NCBI GenBank assembly: GCA_963820105.1
Contig: CAWFYI010000001.1
Location: 558,001-622,000, forward strand
From: CAWFYI01 sp963820105
Lineage (GTDB): Bacteria; Patescibacteriota; Saccharimonadia; Saccharimonadales; UBA4665
Length of the DNA: 64,000 nucleotides
Direction of reading: 5' to 3'
In this document: piece by piece, positions 44,228-52,142 of the stretch
Layout of the letters: every line of letters begins with the position of its first letter
Numbering within the stretch: position 1 is the first letter of the stretch
Notes under the pieces: model-generated
Databases searched by the model: none
The model's input: only the letters and a program-made list of their open reading frames with translations
Told to the model about the DNA's origin: nothing
Made by a program: the position numbers and the translations under genes

Positions 44228-44256
44228 ATTCTAGCAAATTCATGTCTTTATGTCAA
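44228..44256 (-). promoter_or_regulatory. Strong minus-strand promoter (TTGACA-17-TAGAAT)
   Basis: TTGACA (44256-44251) and TAGAAT (44233-44228) with 17-bp spacing. The expected start is 44221, one base before an ATG at 44220. It overlaps the upstream region of dprA on the other strand. Confidence 0.65.
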
Positions 44257-44275
44257 TACTTTAAAACATTTTTAT

Positions 44276-45139
44276 ATGATAATCAAGAAGCTTACGCTTA
44301 AAAGCGCGAATTACCCCGAAAGATTAAAGCGAATCCACAGTCCGCCTAAACAGCTGTACCACGCCGGAGCGCCCCTGCGCGAGCTCCTTGAACGACCGGC
44401 AGTAGCCATAGTAGGCACGCGCAAGATTTCACCCTATGGCCGCCAAGTGACACGGGAATTCGCAGCCTATCTGGCAGAGCAGGGGCTGGTCATCGTCAGC
44501 GGATTGGCCCTAGGGTTGGATGCCCAGGCACACCAAACGGCGTTGGATTACGGCGGCCTGTGCATAGCAGTTCTGCCATGCCCGCTGCGGCATATCGTTC
44601 CAAAGGCGAACCGGCGCCTGGCCCGGCAGATCCTGGACAAAGGCGGCGCGCTGGTCAGCGAATATCCCGAAGGCGAGTGGCCGAAGCTCCAGTATTTCAT
44701 CGCGCGCAACCGCATAGTTTCCGGCTTGGCTGGCGCCGTACTTATACCCGAAGCCGGAGGGAAGAGCGGCGCGCTGCACACAGCCAACTTCGCCGTCGAC
44801 CAAGGCCGTGACGTCCTGGTCGTGCCCGGTAACATCTACGCTCCCGGTTCCCAAGGCGTACACAAACTGGTCAAACAAGGGCAGGCCGGATTAGTAACCG
44901 AGCCCGCGGACGTCGTGGACGCGCTCGGCATCCGGCGGCAAGTCAAGCTCAAACAAGTCAAGGGCAGCAACGCCAACGAGCAAGCCATCCTGGACCTGAT
45001 GGCACAAGGAGTTAGTGACGGCCATCTGCTGCTGGAGCAAAGCCGGCTGCAAGTCAGCCTTTTCAACCAGACGCTGACCATGCTGGAAATCAGCGGCCTG
45101 ATCCGCCCCCTTGGGGCAAATCACTGGTCCCTAATCTAG
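44276..45139 (+). CDS. dprA: DNA-processing protein DprA
   Basis: DprA loads RecA on incoming single-stranded DNA during transformation. The 287 residues show VAIVGTRKISPYGRQV, the SGLALGLDAQAHQTAL motif (GxxxxIDxxAH), PRNRIVSGL-like ARNRIVSGLAG, the GSLhTA-like SGALHTANFAV, VPGNIYAPGSQGVHKLV and a C-terminal winged-helix (LDLMAQGVSDGHLLLEQS). It supports natural competence in this cell. AATACT at 44255-44260 is a possible promoter with a short leader. Confidence 0.92.
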   Translation: MIIKKLTLKSANYPERLKRIHSPPKQLYHAGAPLRELLERPAVAIVGTRKISPYGRQVTREFAAYLAEQGLVIVSGLALGLDAQAHQTALDYGGLCIAVLPCPLRHIVPKANRRLARQILDKGGALVSEYPEGEWPKLQYFIARNRIVSGLAGAVLIPEAGGKSGALHTANFAVDQGRDVLVVPGNIYAPGSQGVHKLVKQGQAGLVTEPADVVDALGIRRQVKLKQVKGSNANEQAILDLMAQGVSDGHLLLEQSRLQVSLFNQTLTMLEISGLIRPLGANHWSLI

Positions 45140-45221
45140 TCTGCTGGGGCATTGTGGGTATGGCATGCCCTTAACAGGGGTAGCCCCGTGTCATATCGGC
45201 AACACCATTTTCAGCATATCA
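45140..45221. repeat. Copy B of the AACAGGGGTA intergenic element
   Basis: After dprA comes TATGGCATG, then CTTAACAGGGGTA and GTGTCATATC..AACA. It matches copy A at 14179-14287 in several blocks. Confidence 0.5.
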
Positions 45222-45250
45222 TTGACAATTTATTAAACTTATGTTAATAT
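45222..45250 (+). promoter_or_regulatory. Consensus promoter (TTGACA-17-TAATAT)
   Basis: TTGACA at 45222-45227 and TAATAT at 45245-45250 with 17-bp spacing. The predicted start is 45257, giving a 194-nt leader for the gene at 45451. Confidence 0.75.
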
Positions 45251-45256
45251 GGATAA

Positions 45257-45450
45257 GTTTCGTCGAAGCATAACCGTTGAGGCTCCAAAGAGTTTCCGGC
45301 GCTTCCGAAGCACCTTTACATAGAGATAGAGAAGATTCAATAGCGCTTTTTGGGTTCAGGCCTTATGCCTAAGAGCGTGGGAAGCGCTATTGAATTAGTC
45401 TGCGCAACCAGTAAAGTCGTACTAACCCTCGATAAAAGGAAACGATTTAC
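45257..45450 (+). ncRNA. Long structured 5' leader of the SPFH-like gene
   Basis: ATTCAATAGCGCTT (45335-45348) pairs perfectly with 45382-45395, a 14-bp stem. Inside it AGGC/GCCT forms a smaller hairpin at 45358-45370. The leader ends in an AAAAGGAAACG ribosome site. No reading frame of note is present. It contrasts with the many leaderless genes around it and could be a regulatory RNA. Confidence 0.5.
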
Positions 45451-46005
45451 ATGATACCTGCAGCTATCCTCAGTTTGCCCGACAGTTTCGTGGCAGGCGT
45501 CGTTCTCGTTGTCGTGTCAGTGATCGCAGCATTCAGCTGGGCGCGGAAAAAGGACAGGAATCGTCCGGCTTCCGGGTACTACCCTCTGTTCCTGTTCGCG
45601 GCCGCCGTCGTCTGTATGGCGTACGCCTCATTCACCATCGTGCCATCTGGCAAGGTAGTGAGTCTCAGTGATGCCCATGGCGTCGCGTACGAAGGCGTTC
45701 CCCTCAAGGAAGGTTTTCACTTCAAGAATCCGTGGGAGAACACCCAGGAATACGACGATGTGATTTCCGACAACTACGCGACCAGCCCCGAAGAACTCGG
45801 TGAAGAATCTCTGTTTGCGCCAAATGTTTCTTTCCTGTACTCCAACAAGGAGAAAGCACGAGTCGGCAGTTCTTATCTGCTGGCCTATACGTGCGGCATG
45901 ACGCTCAACAAGCTGGTCAAAGCCGGTCAGACGAGCCTCGAAGAATTCACGTGCACGTTCGGCGACAAGTCGTTCCTCGTGGTACGAGAAATCGAACAAG
46001 AATAG
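45451..46005 (+). CDS. Membrane protein with a short SPFH/prohibitin-like segment
   Basis: A 184-residue protein with two membrane helices (about 13-32 and 48-64). The following part, FTIVPSGKVVSLSDAHGVAY...VPLKEGFHFKNPWENTQEYD, resembles the start of the SPFH (stomatin/prohibitin) domain, but the protein ends after about 100 more residues without the usual long helix. Two Cys lie near the C-terminus. It may be a minimal SPFH-like protein. It has its own promoter, a long leader, a ribosome site and a hairpin after the stop. Confidence 0.55.
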   Translation: MIPAAILSLPDSFVAGVVLVVVSVIAAFSWARKKDRNRPASGYYPLFLFAAAVVCMAYASFTIVPSGKVVSLSDAHGVAYEGVPLKEGFHFKNPWENTQEYDDVISDNYATSPEELGEESLFAPNVSFLYSNKEKARVGSSYLLAYTCGMTLNKLVKAGQTSLEEFTCTFGDKSFLVVREIEQE

Positions 46006-46013
46006 ATGCGGGT

Positions 46014-46047
46014 GCGAGGCGCAACCAAACTTTAGGTTGCGCCTCGC
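46014..46047 (+). terminator. 13-bp hairpin after the SPFH-like gene
   Basis: GCGAGGCGCAACC (46014-46026) pairs perfectly with 46035-46047 around an 8-nt loop. No U-run follows (TGCTCCGCCTTCTCCC), so it may be a stability element or a weak terminator upstream of the hammerhead. Confidence 0.6.
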
Positions 46048-46080
46048 TGCTCCGCCTTCTCCCTTCTCATATCTCTATGT

Positions 46081-46137
46081 ATCACACTCTACGAATGTGT
46101 ATTCGTACTGATGAGTCCAAAAGGACGAAAGTGGAAA
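46081..46137 (+). ncRNA. Hammerhead ribozyme (type III topology)
   Basis: All conserved core parts are present in order. UC at 46088-46089 precedes the cleavage point; stem I is the closed hairpin TACGAAT-GTGT-ATTCGTA (46090-46107); CTGATGA is at 46108-46114; stem II is GTCC-AAAA-GGAC (46115-46126); GAAA is at 46127-46130. GTG (46131-46133) pairs back with CAC (46085-46087), and A46130 with U46088, to form the open stem III of 4 bp. Predicted cleavage is between 46089 and 46090. Stem III is short, which is the weakest part of the call. Confidence 0.82.
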
Positions 46138-46141
46138 CTGT

Positions 46142-46147
46142 TACACT
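46142..46147 (+). promoter_or_regulatory. -10 box just after the hammerhead
   Basis: TACACT predicts transcription starting exactly at ATG 46154 of the small membrane protein gene. Confidence 0.55.
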
Positions 46148-46153
46148 AAAATT

Positions 46154-46330
46154 ATGAAGCTGATGATTTTTATCGGCATAACTGTCTTCGGTACCGTAGG
46201 CGCCTGGCTCGGCGCCGCGCTGTTCGACCACGGCAACTGGTTCGGCGGCTGGAGCCTGCTATTTGGCACCGCAGGTTCGTTAGCAGGTATATGGGCCGGG
46301 TTCAAAGCCGGCCGCGGTATGGGATTTTAG
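46154..46330 (+). CDS. 58-residue glycine-rich membrane protein
   Basis: MKLMIFIGITVFGTVGAWLG, then FDHGNWFGGWSLLFGTAG and a GIWAGFKAGRGMGF end. It has two hydrophobic helices with small-residue spacing (GxxxG-like) and a short polar turn (DHGN). It is leaderless by prediction, lies between the hammerhead and topA, and is not recognised as a known family. Confidence 0.65.
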   Translation: MKLMIFIGITVFGTVGAWLGAALFDHGNWFGGWSLLFGTAGSLAGIWAGFKAGRGMGF

Positions 46331-46378
46331 GCGATTCGTGTTGCGCTAAGGGGGCCATTGCGCTTAGTATAGAGGCTT

Positions 46379-48699
46379 ATGCCAAAGAACTTAGTCATAG
46401 TCGAGAGTCCTGCGAAAGCCAAGACCATCGAAAAATTCCTGGGGAAGGATTATTCGGTGAAGAGCAGCTTCGGCCATATCCGCGACCTGCCTAAGAAGGG
46501 CCTGAACATCGACATCGAGCATGATTTCAAGCCGAAGTACGAGGTCAGCCCGGATAAGAAGAAGGTGGTAGCCGAGCTCAAGAAAGCCGCCGCGAACAGC
46601 GAAGTATGGCTAGCTAGCGATGAGGACCGCGAGGGCGAGGCCATCGCCTGGCATCTGACACACGCGCTCAAACTGGACCCGAACAAGACCAAGCGCATCG
46701 TTTTCCACGAGATTACCAAGCATGCCATAGACGAAGCCGTGAAGAATCCCCGGACCGTAGATATAAAACTGGTGGACGCCCAGCAGGCCCGCCGCGTGCT
46801 GGACCGCCTGGTGGGCTACGAGCTGTCGCCGGTGTTATGGAAGAAGGTCCGCGCAGGCTTAAGCGCCGGGCGCGTCCAGTCCGTGGCCGTGCGCCTGATC
46901 GTTGAGCGCGAGCGCGAAATCAAAGACTTCAAAGCAGAAAGTTCGTTCAAGGTAGCGGCGGAGTTCGATGCCGGCGGCAAAGCGGATGGCCGGGAAATTC
47001 CGGCCGAGCTGCAAACCAAGCTGCCGGACGCGAAAGTCGCCGCAGCCTGGCTGGAAAAGGCCAAAGGCGCCACTTTCAAGGTCGAGGACATCGAGCAGAA
47101 ACCAGGATCGCGCAACCCCGGAGCGCCTTTCACCACCAGCACGCTGCAGCAGGAAGCCGCCCGGCGGCTTGGCTACAGCGTACGCCAGACCATGACGCTG
47201 GCCCAGCGCCTGTACGAAGCCGGCGACATCACCTACATGCGCACCGACAGCACCACGCTATCCGGCCAGGCCATCGCCGCGGCCGGGGACTATATAAAGA
47301 AGGAATACGGCGCCGAATATCACCAGGTGCGCCAATACAAGACCAAGAACGCCAGCGCCCAGGAAGCCCACGAGGCCATCCGGCCCACGGACTTCCGCCG
47401 AGACGAAGGCCGGCGCCGACAGCCAGCAGCAGAAACTCTACCAGCTTATTTGGCAGCGCGCCCTGGCTTCCCAGATGAGCCCGGCAAAACTGGAGCGCAC
47501 AGTGGTCACAATCGGCGTCAGTACCCATCCAGAGAAATTCCTTGCCAAGGGCGAAGTCCTGGAGTTCGACGGCTTCATAAAAGTGTACGGCGGCGGCAAG
47601 GACGACATCATACTGCCCGCTGTAAAACCGGGGCAAACCCTGGACGCGCGGTCCATAACCGCCACTAGAGACGTTCAGCAAATCTCCGGCGCGTTATTCC
47701 GAAGCCGCGCTGGTAAAGAAGCTTGAAGAGCTGGGCATCGGCCGCCCGAGCACCTACGCGCCGACCATCCACACCATCCAGGTCCGCGGCTACGTGGAAA
47801 AGAAAGACCTGGAAGGCACTGAGCGGACGGTTACGGAAATCAAACTGGAGAAGGGCAGTGTCACCTCTGAAAAAACAGAGGTCATGACAGGGGCCGACAG
47901 GGGTAAGCTGGTCCCCACGGGCATCGCCGACGTGGTCACAGACTTCCTGGTCAAATATTTCCCGACAATCGTAGATTATGACTTCACGGCCAAGGTAGAG
48001 ACCGATTTCGATGACATCGCCGCCGGCAAGGAGACCTGGGAAAAGATGATTAGCGACTTTTATAAGGATTTCCACCCATTAGTAGAGAAATCGGCCGATA
48101 TTTCGCGCCAAGAGGTCTCGCAAGCCAGAGAACTGGGGCAGGACCCTAAGAGCGGCGAACCGATAGTAGCCCGTTACGGCCGCTACGGACCGATGCTGCA
48201 GAAGGGCGATATCACGGACGAGTCCAAGAAACCGGCCTTCGCGCCACTGCCGGAGGGAGCCACCCTGGACACCGTCACCCTCGAGCAGGCCCTGGAGATG
48301 TTCAAACTGCCCCGAACAGTGGGCAAAACCGAAGACGGCAAAGAAATAAAGGCCAACATCGGCCGGTTTGGTCCCTATATACAGGTGGACAAGACATTCG
48401 TATCCATAAAACCGCTGGATCCGCGCATAATCACGCAGGAAGAAGCCCGCCAGCTTTATAAAGAAAAGCTCGCCAAGGACGCCGCCAAGAACATCCAGGA
48501 ATTCGCCGGCGGCATCAAGGTGCTCAACGGCCCGTACGGCCCTTATGTTACCGACGGCAAAAAAAATGCCCGCATAGAAAAAAATAAGGACCCGGCAGCA
48601 TTAACAGAGGAAGAAGCCAAAGCAATTCTGGAAGCCGCCCCTGTTAAGAAACGAGGCGGTTTCCGGCGCCGGAATGCCACCTCTAAAGCCAAGAAGTAG
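46379..48699 (+). pseudogene. topA: DNA topoisomerase I, needs two +1 frameshifts
   Basis: Three frames together give a complete 772-residue type IA topoisomerase. Frame 1 (from 46379) has the TOPRIM part (IVESPAKAKTIEKFLG, SDEDREGEAIAWH), SAGRVQSVAVRLIV and the active-site Tyr in DITYMRTDS. Frame 2 covers QQQKLYQLIWQRA to about 47667. Frame 3 has PARYSEAALVKKLEELGIGRPSTYAP and the C-terminal repeats GRYGPMLQKG, GRFGPYIQV and GPYGPYVTDG. Single extra bases near 47400 (CGC (C) GAG) and 47668 (ACT (A) GAG) break it. The gene is essential, so sequence error or programmed shifting is more likely than decay. TAGTAT at 46365-46370 gives a two-base leader. Confidence 0.85.
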
Positions 48700-48799
48700 C
48701 TACGACGTAAAAGTTGTGGAAAAGTAATATTTTTACAACATAGACTTTACATAAATGTCACCATTATTGTGCTAAAATAAAAAGTAATTGAGAAAGGTG

Positions 48800-48828
48800 T
48801 TGACTTTTAAAATTATTAGTTTTATAAT
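48800..48828 (+). promoter_or_regulatory. Consensus promoter (TTGACT-17-TATAAT)
   Basis: TTGACT at 48800-48805 and TATAAT at 48823-48828 with 17-bp spacing. Predicted start 48835, then a 30-nt leader with a GAGG ribosome site before ATG 48865. Confidence 0.8.
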
Positions 48829-48864
48829 ACACGTAATGTTACTAGTGGATAACCGAGGAAAATT

Positions 48865-49905
48865 ATGTCCCCAACTCCAGCAACAGCCGTAGTACAGACA
48901 GAACAACTTGTGAGCGATATTCTTGCGACTATCGACCGCGAAAGAGAACGGGAAATCGTAGCCCGTCGTTTCGGTCTGTTCGATCGCAAAGAAACGCTGG
49001 AACAGATAGGCGAGATGCTTGGCATTACCCGCGAACGCGTCCGCCAGCTCGAGAAATCAGTCGTTACCAAACTCCGCGCCACAGCAGAGCAGGGTGGTCT
49101 GCCTCATGTAGCCGATTTCCAGGCCAAGCTACTTGAACTGCTGCACGAATCCGGCGAAGCGGCCCGCGTAAGCGCCGTCACCGCCAAGCTTACGGATGAT
49201 CCGAACAGGGAAGAGCAGGCCCGCGTGGCCTTCCTGAGCCAGCTGTGCCCGGACATCGCCGTAGTCTCTGAAGACGACAACTTTTATTACAGCGTCGGCG
49301 TACGGGAAGTCCGCGACGAAAAGGCTCTGAAAGCCGGCGTCGCCGATCTCATAGAGGTGATCAAGAAGCTCGGCGAACCCAAGACCATTGAAGAGGTTGC
49401 CAAGGCCGCCAGCATGGACGACCCTAAACAGACCGCCGCTCTCGCCAGCATCTCCAAGCAGCTCGCCACCCTGAACGGCCGCTGGGGCCTGGTCAAGTGG
49501 CCTATGGTCAACCCCAAGAACATCCGCGACAAGATCTACGTTATCCTCAAGGAAAACGGCAAGCACATGCACTTCAACGAAATCGCCAAAGCCATCAAGG
49601 ACAGCGACTTCAAGCGCAAAGACGTCACCACCCAGGCCATCCACAACGAGCTTATCAAAGACAAGCGCTTCGTACTGATAGGGCGGGGCATCTACGCGCT
49701 CAAGGAATGGGGCTACCAAAAGGGCACCGTAGCCGACATCATCACCGAGGTCCTCCAGGAAGCCAACGAGCCTCTGCACCGCGACGAAATCGTCAAGCGC
49801 GTGCTCAAGAGCCGCTTCGTCAAGGAAACCACCATCCTGCTGAACCTGCAGGGCAAACCGCAGTTCAAGCGCGTCGCCAAAGCCACCTACAGCCTCGCAG
49901 AGTAA
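48865..49905 (+). CDS. Sigma-region-4 / HARE-HTH transcription protein
   Basis: A 346-residue protein. Residues 15-75 match the sigma factor region 4 helix-turn-helix (REREREIVARRFGLFDRKETLEQIGEML then ITRERVRQLEKSVVTKLR). The C-terminal part (about 215-345) has two winged HARE-HTH-like segments (IYVILKENGKHMHFNEIAKAI and ADIITEVLQEANEPLHRDEIVKRVL), as in the delta subunit RpoE. The region 2 needed for -10 recognition is absent, so it is probably an RNA polymerase accessory or regulator rather than a sigma factor. It has one of the strongest promoters in the window. Confidence 0.82.
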   Translation: MSPTPATAVVQTEQLVSDILATIDREREREIVARRFGLFDRKETLEQIGEMLGITRERVRQLEKSVVTKLRATAEQGGLPHVADFQAKLLELLHESGEAARVSAVTAKLTDDPNREEQARVAFLSQLCPDIAVVSEDDNFYYSVGVREVRDEKALKAGVADLIEVIKKLGEPKTIEEVAKAASMDDPKQTAALASISKQLATLNGRWGLVKWPMVNPKNIRDKIYVILKENGKHMHFNEIAKAIKDSDFKRKDVTTQAIHNELIKDKRFVLIGRGIYALKEWGYQKGTVADIITEVLQEANEPLHRDEIVKRVLKSRFVKETTILLNLQGKPQFKRVAKATYSLAE

Positions 49906-49922
49906 AACACACTTTAGTCATA

Positions 49923-50555
49923 ATGAGTCAGCAACTCTTAGAGAAGCCTTTGCCGCCGGTACTAAGCCCTGACAGTCCGGTACATGAACCGGGCGCCCAT
50001 GGCGCCGAAATGGAAGGGGTAGGCGAGGATGCCACATCTTTCATAAGACCTGTCGATATTGCCTTGGAGGCACCGGGGGCCCGCATGCTTGCCGTTTATC
50101 CTCATCTTAGCGAGGTGCTGGCAAGGACGGACGAAGAACTCGAAAGAGTAGCTAAGTTATGCGGCGCCCAAGTCATCAGACATACCTGGCGCCTTATCGA
50201 GCCGCGACCGGCTCACGGCAAACGCCTGCAAGAGGCTATGACGGAAGACCTTAGCGGCTATCGAAAAATGGGTATCCCGCGCGGCAAGGCTCTCGTGGCC
50301 GAAGTCGAATTACTGCGTGAAATCGAACCACTGGACGAAGCCTCAGCTGATCGCGTCAACGAAGACATCAACCGGTATTATGCTGCGTATGATGCACTAT
50401 GCGACGATGAAGAACTTGAAAATTACAGGGGTGTGATCCTTTCTGCCATAGATCCTGAGCAATTCGTCACAGGTGTAAGCGCTCTTGCTCCACCCAATTC
50501 GCCCCGCCAGTTACGGCTCCCCGACGTCGAGCCTCGTCTGATCTGGGCCGCTTAA
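49923..50555 (+). CDS. Unknown acidic protein
   Basis: A 210-residue, mostly helical, Glu/Asp-rich protein (MSQQLLEKPLPPVLSPDSP...) with a Pro-rich start and end. No family recognised and no membrane helix. ATG 49923 was chosen because the open frame upstream is antisense-like and lies over the previous gene. It follows the sigma4/HARE gene by 17 nt and may share its transcript. Confidence 0.6.
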   Translation: MSQQLLEKPLPPVLSPDSPVHEPGAHGAEMEGVGEDATSFIRPVDIALEAPGARMLAVYPHLSEVLARTDEELERVAKLCGAQVIRHTWRLIEPRPAHGKRLQEAMTEDLSGYRKMGIPRGKALVAEVELLREIEPLDEASADRVNEDINRYYAAYDALCDDEELENYRGVILSAIDPEQFVTGVSALAPPNSPRQLRLPDVEPRLIWAA

Positions 50556-50608
50556 TCAAATAACTGTACAAAATGCGAACATGCGAGTGCGGGGTGAATA
50601 TGAAGAAG

Positions 50609-50647
50609 TAGGACGCTTTGCGTACGTTTTGAGCGCAAAGCGTACTA
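50609..50647 (+). repeat. Dispersed hairpin element, copy 2
   Basis: The left arm TAGGACGCTTTGCGTAC (50609-50625) is identical to copy 1 at 42861. The right arm (50631-50647) has three mismatches, and the loop is again 5 nt. TATTT follows, as after copy 1. It can serve as terminator of the gene ending at 50555. Confidence 0.7.
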
Positions 50648-51103
50648 TTTGGGCGGGGAGCAGTGCAGACGCGCGGAAAATTTTGAACGCCCGGGTGGGA
50701 GCGGCGGAAAATAGTGGGACACGCATGGCAGTGGAGCATCACACCCAGCCATAGACACAACGTCGCACAATGTAGATTTTGCGACTTAGATATATTCATT
50801 ACAGGTGACTATGGATACCCCTGCTGTAGGGGAGTTTTCCGGCTGGCTGTGTTATTTTGACCGTTTTTACGCGCGCGCTGCACTGCGCAGTCTTGCACCA
50901 TGCTACGGCTTATTAGCCCGGTTACTTTCGGGGATCCGGGGACGCGGTCTTATAAGGCCCTAGCGGTCAGTTGTGATTTACAACACTATTTGACTTTTCC
51001 ACAGTCCTGTCGTGAAATAATAGCTTTTCACACCGCGCCGTTATAAATTTTCTCCCCTTGCCTTTATAGCTATATAGGTAAAAAACTTGACTTTTACCCT
51101 GCC

Positions 51104-51125
51104 CTATATTTTTATATAGTTTTTT
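51104..51125 (+). terminator. Plus-strand hairpin with T-run
   Basis: CTATAT-TTTT-ATATAG followed by TTTTTT. No plus-strand gene lies directly upstream, so it may end an unrecognised short transcript. Confidence 0.5.
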
Positions 51126-51188
51126 GTAAATAGCAGGCTCGAGCATACTGAACAAAATACGAACTAGTGGGGCGGTGGAAGAGGGGTC

Positions 51189-52142
51189 TTACTTATAATA
51201 AGCGCGTCCGTCCACGCGGACGTCTACATAGTGCGAGGGTGCGACGTGCTGGCTTTGAAGCTTGGCTTGAGTAGCCAGGAACGTCCCTGCTTGCTGGCGG
51301 GCGTCGCCGCTTTCCAGATTGAATTTGACCGTGTAGGGCTGGCCGTCTATATGGACGTCCAGTTCGCTGGCGCCAGCCGGCAATACCAAGGCCGAAACGG
51401 TTACGTGACTGGCTGCCAGTTGTTCAATGACGGTCCTGATAAAGCCGATGTCGCCGGAACTCAAAACCTGTCGGTTAAGGGTGGCTTTCAGGCCGCTCTG
51501 ATCAGTTACTATAGGCAGGGTGCGACGTGTCATATCGGGCAGATTCGCGGCGTTAACCAGCGCCTTGCCGCCTGTATCGATTACGAAGGAACCGTTCTTG
51601 GCGACCAGTATCAACGCGGGCTGGGCCGTCTGTACATAGACTGTCGGACGTTTGCTGATTAGGGGCAAAGTCACGCTGGCGCTGGAAAGTTCCGGGAATT
51701 GCTTTAGCATCTGCCGGCTGATGCCGTCCGCATTGACCGTGATCTTATTACGGTTCCATACGGATCCGGCTAGGAGCTTGTCGGCCGCCTGCTGATATAC
51801 CTTCTTATCATGCAGGAACATATCGCTGCTTCCGCCTGAGGTTAAGGACACTATGCGGGCACTACTTGATAGGCTCAGCACATTGAACGACGATACCACC
51901 AGGGCTATAAGCAGTACAATCAGGCCGAAGCGCTGCAACAGGAAGCGTTTGAAGTTCTTCTTGGAGGCGGAGGTGCCCGTACTCGCGCGCGGAAGCTGGC
52001 GGCCGGTATTCACTTCTTCTTCCGCGCGGCGCGAACGGTAGGCGAACGACGACGAGCCTTGCGGCGCGTCGGCAGGCTGGCGCCGCTGGGGCCGCCGGCG
52101 TCTGCCCCTTGATGCCGCGGACGTCCTACGTCGCAGTCTCAT
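51189..52142 (-). CDS. ftsQ: Cell division protein FtsQ/DivIB
   Basis: A 317-residue protein. A very Arg-rich cytoplasmic start of about 65 residues is followed by one membrane helix (FGLIVLLIALVVSSFNVLSL) and an extracytoplasmic POTRA-like domain (KITVNADGISRQMLKQFPELSSASVTL), then beta-rich sequence. FtsQ bridges early and late divisome proteins. It is the last gene of the dcw cluster and overlaps murG by 17 nt. Confidence 0.8.
   Translation of the reverse strand: MRLRRRTSAASRGRRRRPQRRQPADAPQGSSSFAYRSRRAEEEVNTGRQLPRASTGTSASKKNFKRFLLQRFGLIVLLIALVVSSFNVLSLSSSARIVSLTSGGSSDMFLHDKKVYQQAADKLLAGSVWNRNKITVNADGISRQMLKQFPELSSASVTLPLISKRPTVYVQTAQPALILVAKNGSFVIDTGGKALVNAANLPDMTRRTLPIVTDQSGLKATLNRQVLSSGDIGFIRTVIEQLAASHVTVSALVLPAGASELDVHIDGQPYTVKFNLESGDARQQAGTFLATQAKLQSQHVAPSHYVDVRVDGRAYYK

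Larger units (their letters stand above)
50556..51188. other. 633-bp non-coding stretch between convergent units
   Basis: No convincing gene is seen. It holds hairpin element copy 2 (50609-50647), CCCCT-GCTGT-AGGGG followed by AGTTTT (50816-50834), GTTGT-GATTT-ACAAC, GGTAAAA/TTTTACC, and CTATAT-TTTT-ATATAG followed by six T (51104-51125). The last is a good plus-strand terminator without a visible gene in front of it. A 62-codon leftward frame (51155-50967) looks like chance. Confidence 0.6.

Noticed and set aside
50967..51155. 62-codon minus-strand frame in the gap before ftsQ
   Set aside because: No start signal and it overlaps several hairpins; looks non-coding.
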